Shown here in pieces: positions 57,901 through 64,000 of a stretch of DNA of 64,000 nt. Source of the stretch: Streptomyces sp. NBC_01231. Lineage in GTDB: Bacteria; Actinomycetota; Actinomycetes; Streptomycetales; Streptomycetaceae. The notes beneath the pieces were generated by a model. The model was not told where the DNA came from. It made no database searches and saw only the letters and a program-made list of their open reading frames with translations. The translations under genes and the position numbers were made by a program. Where the stretch lies: positions 8,432,001 to 8,496,000 of the forward strand of contig CP108521.1 in NCBI GenBank assembly GCA_035999765.1. Direction: 5' to 3'. Positions within the stretch are counted from its first letter, which is position 1. Each line of letters starts with the position of its first letter.

Positions 57901-58905
57901 TCAGTGGCGGGGCAGGAGGGTGCGCAGGCGTGTGGTGTGCTCGTCGATGGCCTGGGGGCCGTTGCTGGTGAGCAGGCGGACACCTTCCTCCCAGATGACC
58001 TTGATGGCGGTCGGGTTGGTGGTCGTCTGTACCTTGTAGCCGGCGTTCCTGAGGGCTTCGTCGATGAAGTAGCCCATCCGCACCTTTGTGCCGGGGATCT
58101 TGAGGTAGCCGTTGCTGAGGACGAAGAGTTCGGCGGATTTGGCGACCGTGGTCACGCGCACGCCGTTGAAGGCGTGCTGGGGGTTGGTGACGACGGTGCC
58201 GTCGGGGCTCACCCGGTACTTGGCCGAGGCCATGGCGACGGGGGCGTGGCAGATCAGCGAGATCAGCACCTGGTTCTCCCGCGCGGTGTGCAGGAGTTCA
58301 CCGATCCAGGGGTTGTCGACGAAGTCGACCATGGGGGCGTGGCCGCCGGGCATGTGCACGAAGTCGAACGCGCCCAGGTCGAAGGCGTCCTCGGGGTCTC
58401 GGTGTCTGTGCACGAGCTGCTCGACGGAGGGGAAGGTGTGCTCCGGCAGGTCCTGCATCGACTTGACCAGGTCATCACGCAGCACCACGACCTCCTTGTC
58501 GCTGCCCGGCAGCGCCTCGGAGACGGGCAGACGGCCCAGGTAGCGGCGGGCGAGGGTGAGTTCGCTGTCCCGGCGGGCGACGAGTTCCGGCCGCTTGGCG
58601 CGGAAGGTGTCGACGTCGAACCCGAAGACCTGTGCGGCGGTGGCCGAGACCGTCGCGGAGCTGAACTTGGCAGCGGCGTGCATCGAAAGGGCCAGGCCGT
58701 TGATCTCGAGCTGTGGGACGAGCCCGCCGGGGGTGGCGAAGGTGAAGTCGTACTCGTCGCCGAATTCTTTGAGGATCTGTGCCACCTCGACCAGGTAGAA
58801 CCCGGTCGAGACACCGGGGTGGTCCGCCGGTTCGGTCAGCGGCAGGAGAGCGGCCGACGGGATGACGACCAGTGCTTTGGGCTTGGACGAGGTGGGGGTG
58901 TTCAT
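57901..58905 (-). CDS. DJ-1/PfpI-family protein, Hsp31 type
   Basis: Protein of 334 residues from ATG 58905. The class I amidotransferase-like fold shows the nucleophile elbow ISLICHAPVAM (catalytic Cys) and MPGGHAPMVDFVDNP. The long N-terminal part (PALLPL, FYLVEVAQILKEFGDEYDFT) resembles the cap of the Hsp31/HchA group. Those proteins act as glutathione-independent glyoxalases or protein deglycases with chaperone activity. It fits the SDR and VOC genes nearby as a set for handling reactive carbonyls. It is 90 bases downstream of the SDR gene and probably in its transcript. Confidence 0.85.
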   Translation of the reverse strand: MNTPTSSKPKALVVIPSAALLPLTEPADHPGVSTGFYLVEVAQILKEFGDEYDFTFATPGGLVPQLEINGLALSMHAAAKFSSATVSATAAQVFGFDVDTFRAKRPELVARRDSELTLARRYLGRLPVSEALPGSDKEVVVLRDDLVKSMQDLPEHTFPSVEQLVHRHRDPEDAFDLGAFDFVHMPGGHAPMVDFVDNPWIGELLHTARENQVLISLICHAPVAMASAKYRVSPDGTVVTNPQHAFNGVRVTTVAKSAELFVLSNGYLKIPGTKVRMGYFIDEALRNAGYKVQTTTNPTAIKVIWEEGVRLLTSNGPQAIDEHTTRLRTLLPRH

Positions 58906-58994
58906 GGCGGGCTTCTTTCGCTCTGCTGAGCAGGGGGAATGAGGGGCGCTCCTCGGTTGCGTATCGCGGCGCCCGTGGTGAGTGATCCTGAATC

Positions 58995-59705
58995 TCAGGC
59001 GGTGGCTGCGGCCGGTGCGTAGACCGTGGCTGGATCGAGGGCCAGGTTCGCCTTGGCCTGCGCGGACATCGCGTCGGCGATCACCTCGGACTGCTTCGCC
59101 TCGACTCCGTCGAGCGCGGCCCTGACCACGTCGGCCGGATCGTTCTTCTCGAACGGCTGTCCCTTGGCCATGTCAGTGTCGGTCGGCCCCAGATACAGGC
59201 CGGTGACCAGAGTGTTCTGTGCGGAGAGTTCGAGGCGGACGCTGTTGGTCAGGCTCCAGGCGGCGGCCTTGGCCGCGCTGTAGGCGCCCCAGTGCTCGGA
59301 CGGGGTCCAGGACGCGACCGACAGGACGTTGACGATCGCCCCGCCGCCACCCGCCCTCAGGATCGGGGCGAAGGCCCGGATCATGCGCAACGGGCCGTAG
59401 TAGGCGGTGTCCATCTCCAGTTCGATCTGCTCCAGGTCGCCGTTGACCAGGCCATTGATGGTGATGATCCCGGCATTATTGACCAGCAGCGTCACATCGG
59501 AGGCCACTTCCGCCAGGGCGGCCACGGAGGCCGGGTCGGTGATGTCGAGCCGGAGCACCTCCGCTCCCGGCAGATCAACGGTCTCAGGGTTGCGCGCGGT
59601 GGCGTACACCTTGGACGCTCCCCGCTCCAGCAGTTGGGTGGCGAAGTGGCGGCCGAGGCCGCGGCCCGCACCGGTGACGAGAGCGACGGAGTTGGCGATG
59701 TCCAT
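58995..59705 (-). CDS. Short-chain dehydrogenase/reductase
   Basis: Classical SDR of 236 residues from ATG 59705. Nucleotide-binding GAGRGLG near residue 12, NNAG, catalytic Ser in LSVASW and Y-x-x-x-K (YSAAK). PTDTDMAKG closes the substrate loop. The ARNPE segment after the second strand favours NADP(H). It reduces or oxidises an unknown carbonyl/alcohol. It is first in a minus-strand unit with the DJ-1-like and MerR genes, behind the MerR-type promoter at 59772-59828. Confidence 0.93.
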   Translation of the reverse strand: MDIANSVALVTGAGRGLGRHFATQLLERGASKVYATARNPETVDLPGAEVLRLDITDPASVAALAEVASDVTLLVNNAGIITINGLVNGDLEQIELEMDTAYYGPLRMIRAFAPILRAGGGGAIVNVLSVASWTPSEHWGAYSAAKAAAWSLTNSVRLELSAQNTLVTGLYLGPTDTDMAKGQPFEKNDPADVVRAALDGVEAKQSEVIADAMSAQAKANLALDPATVYAPAAATA

Positions 59706-59771
59706 GGGGGAGTCCTTCACGTAGGAATGCGGCGTCGGGAGCACCGTGGGTGGGGCCGACAACAGCTACGC

Positions 59772-59828
59772 TAAAACCTCACGCTAACGTCAGGTGCAAG
59801 TCTTTTCGGGGTGAGACCTTCGCGAGGA
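59772..59828 (-). promoter_or_regulatory. MerR-type promoter/operator, repeat copy 2
   Basis: The imperfect palindrome ACCTCACGCTAACGTCAGGT (59776-59795) sits in a block nearly identical to 56631-56686. Read on the minus strand, TTGCACCTGACGTTAGCGTG gives a -35-like box and the expected long spacer before TTTTAGCGT. It lies 70 bases upstream of the SDR start. Confidence 0.75.
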
Positions 59829-60143
59829 GGCGGACACCGCCCCACGGCGGTCCCCGCGCGGGCGGGCGGGCCGACTGGTGGCACCGTTGGCCGGAGGAGT
59901 CGGACCGGGCGACTTCAGCGCCGGCCGGTGATCCCCTGGTGGCGGAGTTGGACGATGCCGGAGAGCAGCACGCTCGCGTCCGGTACGGCCGGACCGCTGC
60001 TCCGACAGACGGGCCCGACACCTGGGACGTACGGAAGCGACAACTGCGGTAGCGGTTGACGTGCGGCCCGGCCCGGCCCGGCCGGGCCGGACCTGCACCC
60101 GCCGAGGGTCCTGGCAGGTGTCGCTGCTCAACAGGTACAGGTC

Positions 60144-60590
60144 GTGGCGGCCGAGCGGAGCACCGAGGTTCAGCTGTCGCTGCCGGTCATCCCGGTGGCC
60201 GCGCTGCAGGGGCACACCTTCGCCGCCGGCGCGATGCTCTCCCTCGCCCACGACTTCCGCGTCATGCGCGCCGACCGCGGCTACTGGTGCCTGCCCGAAG
60301 CGGACATCAACATCCCCTTCACCCCCGGCATGGCCGCCCTCATCCAGTCCCGGCTCACCCCGCAGACCGCTCACGAGGCCATGGTCACCGCCCGCCGCTA
60401 CGGCGGCTCCGACGCCACAACAGTCGGCATCGCCGACCAGTCGGTCACCGAGGACGCCGTGCGCTCCACCGCCGTCGAGATCGCCCAGGCACAGGTGGCC
60501 AAGGCCGGCGACACCCTCGGCACCATCAAGGCCCGCATGTACGCCCCGGCCCTGGCCACCCTGCACGACACCGCCAACCCCCTCGGCTGA
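60144..60590 (+). pseudogene. Enoyl-CoA hydratase/isomerase (crotonase) remnant
   Basis: The frame carries the second half of a crotonase: PVAALQGHTFAAGAMLSLAH (oxyanion-hole strand), RADRGYWCLPEADINIPFTP and AALIQSRLTPQTAHEAM, to a natural stop at 60590. The first 60-70 residues of the family are missing; GC-rich GGCCC repeats (60064-60090) lie where they should be. A shortened product from GTG 60144 is possible but unlikely to fold. The intact relatives are delta-isomerase-like enzymes of about 220 residues. Confidence 0.7.
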
Positions 60591-60628
60591 CCAGCACGCC
60601 ACCGACCGCACACCGGCGCGCCCCGGGC

Positions 60629-61540
60629 TCACCCCGGAGTGCGGGCTGCTGCCGCCCGCTGCGCATCCTGCTGACTGCTGTCCGCGTACGGCCGAGTTCC
60701 GCCGAGACCAGTGCATTCCAAGACCTGAGGTAGCCGCATGCGCCGCTCCAGCACGGCGCGGGCGGTCGCGGTGAGACGGGACGCGGCCGGGCGGGCGTCG
60801 GGGAGCCAGGCCAGCACGAGTTGGGTGGGCGGGTATCCGTAGACGGGCACTGCTCGTACGGTTGCGCCGAGGCGGTCGCTGACGCTGTCGCCGACGACGA
60901 CCACGAGCCGGCCGAGTGCGACGCGGTCGACCATGGTGTCCAGCGCCTCGTTTGGCAGTTGCGCCTCGTAGCCCGGCAACTCCTCCACCTCGGCGAGGGT
61001 CAGGAACGGGCGGTCGGCCAGAGGGTGGCCCGCCGGGAGCAGGACGACAGGCTCCTCCGGGCCGAGCTCCATCAGTTCGAGGCCGGGGGTGGCAATCGAC
61101 TGGCACATGAGGGCGACGTCCGCGGTGCCGTCCCGAAGGGCGCCGATCTCGTTGTAGGTGAACACGACGTCGACGTGCACGCCGTCCGGGCCCTGTGGGG
61201 CGACAGCGAGGAGGTCGGGCAGGATGCCGGGGGCGGCGGCGGGCCGTACCGCGATGGTGACCCGTTGCCGCTCGGCGGCATTGCGCGCCTTGCGTACGGC
61301 GGTGTCCAGCGCCGCCAGGATCGTGCGGCACTCGGCCAGGAAGACCTCGCCCGCGGCGGTCAGCGTCACCTGCCGTGTGGTGCGTTTCAGCAGGGGGACT
61401 CCCACGCGCCTCTCCAGCTGGGCGATGGCCCGGGACAGGGGCGGCTGGGTGATGCCGAGGCGTTCCGCGGCCTGGCCGAAGTGCAGCGTCTCGGCCACGG
61501 TCACGAAGTAGGCGAGTTCCCGGGTCTCCAGCTGATTCAT
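60629..61540 (-). CDS. LysR-family transcriptional regulator
   Basis: Protein of 303 residues from ATG 61540. The N-terminal winged helix-turn-helix is standard (ELAYFVTVAETLHFGQAAER, LGITQPPLSRAIAQLE). The effector domain runs through VTIAVRPAAAPGILPDLL, VFTYNEIGALRDGTADVALM and LLPAGHPLADRP. It is divergent from the quinone-oxidoreductase gene across 162 bases, the usual layout for LysR control of the neighbour. The inducer is unknown. Confidence 0.93.
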   Translation of the reverse strand: MNQLETRELAYFVTVAETLHFGQAAERLGITQPPLSRAIAQLERRVGVPLLKRTTRQVTLTAAGEVFLAECRTILAALDTAVRKARNAAERQRVTIAVRPAAAPGILPDLLAVAPQGPDGVHVDVVFTYNEIGALRDGTADVALMCQSIATPGLELMELGPEEPVVLLPAGHPLADRPFLTLAEVEELPGYEAQLPNEALDTMVDRVALGRLVVVVGDSVSDRLGATVRAVPVYGYPPTQLVLAWLPDARPAASRLTATARAVLERRMRLPQVLECTGLGGTRPYADSSQQDAQRAAAARTPG

Positions 61541-61659
61541 GCTTCCACGGTATTACCTGTTGCCCAGACAGTCATTGCTCCGGCATGAAGGCCCTGGTCA
61601 GCTTGGTCATGCGCCCCCGGCCCCCGGCCGGATGAGGTGCCCGCGCCGTGCCGACCCGC

Positions 61660-61690
61660 ACGCATCACGCATCACGCATCACGCATCACG
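61660..61690. repeat. Tandem heptamer repeat in the divergent promoter
   Basis: ACGCATC is repeated four times head to tail and followed by ACG. It ends 12 bases before the GTG of the oxidoreductase gene, so copy number would change the leader or the spacing of the LysR-controlled promoter. Confidence 0.85.
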
Positions 61691-61702
61691 AGAGGCAGAG
61701 CT

Positions 61703-62641
61703 GTGAAAGCCGTTCAGTACCAGAGTTTCGGTGGACCCGAGGTCCTTGAAGTCGTCGACGTTCCGGATCCGAAGATGTTCGCCGATCTCGTTCTGGTGAG
61801 GATAGAGGCAGCGGCGCTCAACCCGGCGGATCTGGCATTCCAGAGCGGAGCCGTGGATCCTCTCGTGGACTCTCTTTTTCCGGTGACGCCCGGGTGGGAC
61901 CTGGCCGGGGTCGTCGAGCAGGCCGGAGCCGCCACGGCGGGATTCAGGCCGGGCGACGAGGTGATCGGATACGTCCGTGGCCAGGCCATGCACTACGGCA
62001 CCTACGCGGAGAAGATCTCGGCCGAACCGCGCCAGCTGGTGCGCAAGCCGAGGAACCTGAGCTGGGCCCAGGCCGCCGGGCTGCCGGTCGCCGGGCTCAC
62101 CGCCTACCAGGCCATCGTGCACAGCCTTGAGGTGACCGCCGGTGACACCGTCCTGGTCCACGGGGCGGCGGGCGGCGTCGGGCACCTCGCCGTCCAGATC
62201 GCCGTAGCGCGGGGCGCACGGGTGATCGGGACGGGCTCCGAGGCCAGCCACGCGTTCATCGAGTCCCTCGGAGCGACGCCCGTGCGCTACGGCGACGAGC
62301 TCGTCGAGCAGGTACGCAAGATCGCCCCGGACGGAGTCGACGCGGTCCTCGACACCGCCGGACGCGGCTCCCTGTCCACGACACAGGAGATCGCCGCCCT
62401 CGGAGCGCGGGTCGCTTCCATCACGCGATCCACCACTGAGTACGCGGGGACCATCGACGTCTACCTCCACCTCGACGGCGATGACCTGACCCGGCTGGTG
62501 GAGCTCGCCGAGGAGGGGAAGCTCACGGTGCACGTGGACCGGACGTTCCCCCTCGACCAGGCGGATGAGGCCCAGCAGCTGCTGGCCGGCGGCCACGCCC
62601 GGGGCAAGATCGTCCTGGAGAACCGCAGGGAGGCGGCATGA
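61703..62641 (+). CDS. Quinone oxidoreductase-like NADPH oxidoreductase (MDR family)
   Basis: Protein of 312 residues from GTG 61703, with GAGAGG upstream. Medium-chain dehydrogenase/reductase without the structural zinc cysteines: VKAVQYQSFGGPEVLEV, ALNPADLAFQSG, VTPGWDLAGVVEQAG, and the coenzyme site VLVHGAAGGVGHLAVQIAV. It is of the zeta-crystallin/QOR type, which reduces quinones or enones with NADPH. It is coupled by ATGA to the SRPBCC gene and divergent from the LysR gene. Confidence 0.92.
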   Translation: MKAVQYQSFGGPEVLEVVDVPDPKMFADLVLVRIEAAALNPADLAFQSGAVDPLVDSLFPVTPGWDLAGVVEQAGAATAGFRPGDEVIGYVRGQAMHYGTYAEKISAEPRQLVRKPRNLSWAQAAGLPVAGLTAYQAIVHSLEVTAGDTVLVHGAAGGVGHLAVQIAVARGARVIGTGSEASHAFIESLGATPVRYGDELVEQVRKIAPDGVDAVLDTAGRGSLSTTQEIAALGARVASITRSTTEYAGTIDVYLHLDGDDLTRLVELAEEGKLTVHVDRTFPLDQADEAQQLLAGGHARGKIVLENRREAA

Positions 62642-63090
62642 GAAATGTGCAGCACACTGCGGTCGTCACCGCGGTCACCGACATCGTCTCTCCCGCCGAG
62701 AAAGTGTGGAAGGTCCTGACCGACTTCGCCGGGTACGCACAGTGGCACCCGGCGCTGCGTTTCGTGGACGTTCCGCCGGAAATCCTCCCCGGAACTCAGC
62801 TCCGGGCCCAGGTGACGCTGGGAACCGAGAACGACGGGGAATACGGATTCACGGTCCTCCACTACGAGGCACCGCGACGGCTTGCCTGGGAGGGCGGCAT
62901 CCCGGAGGTCCTCATGGGGCAGCACTCCTTCGTACTCGAGCCGCATGACGGCGGAACGCGCTTCACGGAATCCGAGGAGTTCACCGGCACGGCCGCCGTG
63001 GAGACCGTGGAGCCCGCCCGGTCCCACATGGAGGAGGGCTACGCGAGCTACGGCAGGGCCCTGAAAAAACACCTCGAATCCGGCCACTGA
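62638..63090 (+). CDS. SRPBCC (START-like) family protein
   Basis: Protein of 150 residues from ATG 62638, overlapping the preceding stop. The helix-grip fold is suggested by SPAEKVWKVLTDFAGYAQWH, then SFVLEPHDGGTRFTESEEF and a long C-terminal helix. Such proteins bind hydrophobic ligands, and some are polyketide cyclases/aromatases or lipid carriers. No catalytic residues can be named. Its coupling to the quinone oxidoreductase suggests a shared hydrophobic substrate. Confidence 0.88.
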   Translation: MRNVQHTAVVTAVTDIVSPAEKVWKVLTDFAGYAQWHPALRFVDVPPEILPGTQLRAQVTLGTENDGEYGFTVLHYEAPRRLAWEGGIPEVLMGQHSFVLEPHDGGTRFTESEEFTGTAAVETVEPARSHMEEGYASYGRALKKHLESGH

Positions 63091-63121
63091 CCACCCCGCG
63101 CAACCCACACACCGGACACAT

Positions 63122-63163
63122 CCGCGCCCGAAGACCGCAACTCCCCACGGTCTTCGGGCGCGG
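63122..63163 (+). terminator. Terminator of the oxidoreductase/SRPBCC unit
   Basis: Perfect 16-base arms, CCGCGCCCGAAGACCG and CGGTCTTCGGGCGCGG, around a 10-base loop, 32 bases after the SRPBCC stop. Confidence 0.88.
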
Positions 63164-63204
63164 GCACACCCGAAGACACAGACCCAGCACCACAAGGCAA
63201 AGCA

Positions 63205-63332
63205 ATGAACGACAGGTTCGTCATCATCGGCGGCGCGGTGCACGCCTGGCCGTCAAGGCGGGGATCGACGTGCTGCTCAGCAACCCGCGCGGTCCCGAGA
63301 CCCTGCGAACTCGCACCGACCACCTCGCCTAG
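63205..63332 (+). pseudogene. NADP/F420-dependent reductase, N-terminal fragment
   Basis: ATG 63205 starts NDRFVIIGG, then a frameshift leads to RLAVKAGIDVLLSNPRGPET, the Rossmann first strand-helix-strand of F420-dependent NADP reductases and related oxidoreductases (usual pattern GAGNxGxxLAxLxVxAGxDVxLSNSRGPETL). A stop follows at 63330-63332. Only about 40 residues remain. Confidence 0.6.
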
Positions 63333-63399
63333 GGCGCGCGCCCGCTCCAGCTCAGGGCGCGCGGGCACCTCGGTGAACGTCCCGTACGCCTCGGCCTGC

Positions 63400-64000
63400 T
63401 CATCCGTCAGATCGGCCGTGCGCGTCGGCGTTCTTGTCCTGGCGGCCGGCGTGGGTGGCGGGTGCACCCTGGTGCAGAGCGGGGGTGGCCGCCCAGCTGG
63501 CGAGGAGCTTGAGCCGGTCTTCGTGGGGGGTGCCGGGTTCTGCGGTGTAGATGGTCAGGGAGTGCGCTTCGCGGGCGGACATGGGCAGGTCCAGCGGCTG
63601 GTAGGTGAGTTCGAGGAGGCCGGCGTCGGGGTGGTGGAAGCGTTTGACGCCGCCGTGGTGGATGCGCACGTTGTGGGCGGCCCATTGGGTGCGGAATTCG
63701 GTGCTGACCGTGGACAGTTCACCGACGAGCGCGCGCAGGGCCTTGTCGCCCGGGTAGCGGCCGGCTTCCGCGCGCAGCAGCGCGACGGTGATGTCGGCGG
63801 CGTTGTCCCAGTCGTCGACGAAGTCGTGGGAGGCGTCGTCGAGGAAGTAGTACCGGGCGAAGTTGGGGCGACCTCGTTCGGCGGTGGTGCTGCTGTCGAA
63901 CATCGGCGCGAACAGGGCGCGGGCGAGTGTGTTGGTGGCCACGATGTCCAGGCGGCCGTTGGTGACGAACGCCGCGGACAGGATCATGGAGTCGAGCAGC
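63400..64000 (-). CDS. MmyB-like XRE regulator, 5' end outside window
   Basis: The minus frame is open to the window edge; about 199 residues are visible and the helix-turn-helix is beyond 64000. What is seen is the PAS-like MmyB ligand domain: LSAAFVTNGRLDIVATNTLA, RALFAPMF, FARYYFLDDASHDFVDDWD, HHGGVKRFHHPDAGLLEL and LTIYTAEPGTPHEDRLKLL. In Streptomyces these regulators are abundant and usually control an adjacent short-chain dehydrogenase or oxidoreductase; in this case the fragment at 63205 on the other strand may be that former partner. The tail after WAATPAL is hydrophilic and His-rich. Confidence 0.88.
   Translation of the reverse strand, partial: LLDSMILSAAFVTNGRLDIVATNTLARALFAPMFDSSTTAERGRPNFARYYFLDDASHDFVDDWDNAADITVALLRAEAGRYPGDKALRALVGELSTVSTEFRTQWAAHNVRIHHGGVKRFHHPDAGLLELTYQPLDLPMSAREAHSLTIYTAEPGTPHEDRLKLLASWAATPALHQGAPATHAGRQDKNADAHGRSDG

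Overview
This is high-GC actinobacterial DNA, almost certainly a Streptomyces accessory region. The evidence is strong G/C at third codon positions, GTG starts, ATGA-coupled operons, a Streptomyces-type RpoA, ricin-lectin secreted glycosidases, a SWIM/SNF2 gene pair and an MmyB-like regulator tail. Much of the window looks like integrated island DNA with many decayed genes.

Layout. 1-5300: chromosomal-looking end of a SNF2 helicase gene overlapping a SWIM zinc-finger gene. 5301-5408: the first 35 codons of a pcaD-like (3-oxoadipate enol-lactonase) gene, cut short. The same 35-codon start, with different wobble bases, recurs at 39312-39419 directly after a tyrosine integrase gene, and the DNA beyond the two copies is also related. 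I read 5.4-39.4 kb as one integrated element (about 34 kb) and everything after 39.4 kb as a second, related element in tandem that runs out of the window.

Element 1 carries resistance-type genes (lincosamide nucleotidyltransferase-like, GNAT, TmrB-like ATPase, APH-like kinase). It has a TetR-flanked glucan-type operon (GH3, ABC importer, secreted GH30). A polyprenyl synthase/MpaB-type oxygenase pair lies beside a Baeyer-Villiger monooxygenase and a broken Rieske oxygenase. A complete divergent urease operon (ureAB-C-F-G-D), a cold-shock protein, a 26-residue-repeat protein and a CmtR-like/CDF metal pair follow. Next to the integrase is a complete second-site RNA polymerase alpha gene (rpoA) without its ribosomal-protein neighbours.

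Element 2 opens with an arabinan/rhamnose utilisation locus: GH43 and GH93-type secreted enzymes, LacI regulator, ABC importer and GH78 rhamnosidase, tied together by three palindromic LacI-type operators. Remnants of a regulator and a serine recombinase, a large secreted subtilase, and a MerR-type stress locus (SDR, DJ-1/Hsp31, MerR and decayed VOC/SDR genes) follow; similar CTGACG-type palindromes recur through it. The window closes with a LysR/quinone-oxidoreductase/SRPBCC divergon and a partial MmyB-like regulator.

Decay is extensive: GH32, GH30, ion channel, Rieske, ScfR-like regulator, CorA, VOC, SDR and crotonase genes are truncated and/or frameshifted, several by loss of one base in a G/C run. 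All functional statements rest on motif recognition by eye; no database search was run.
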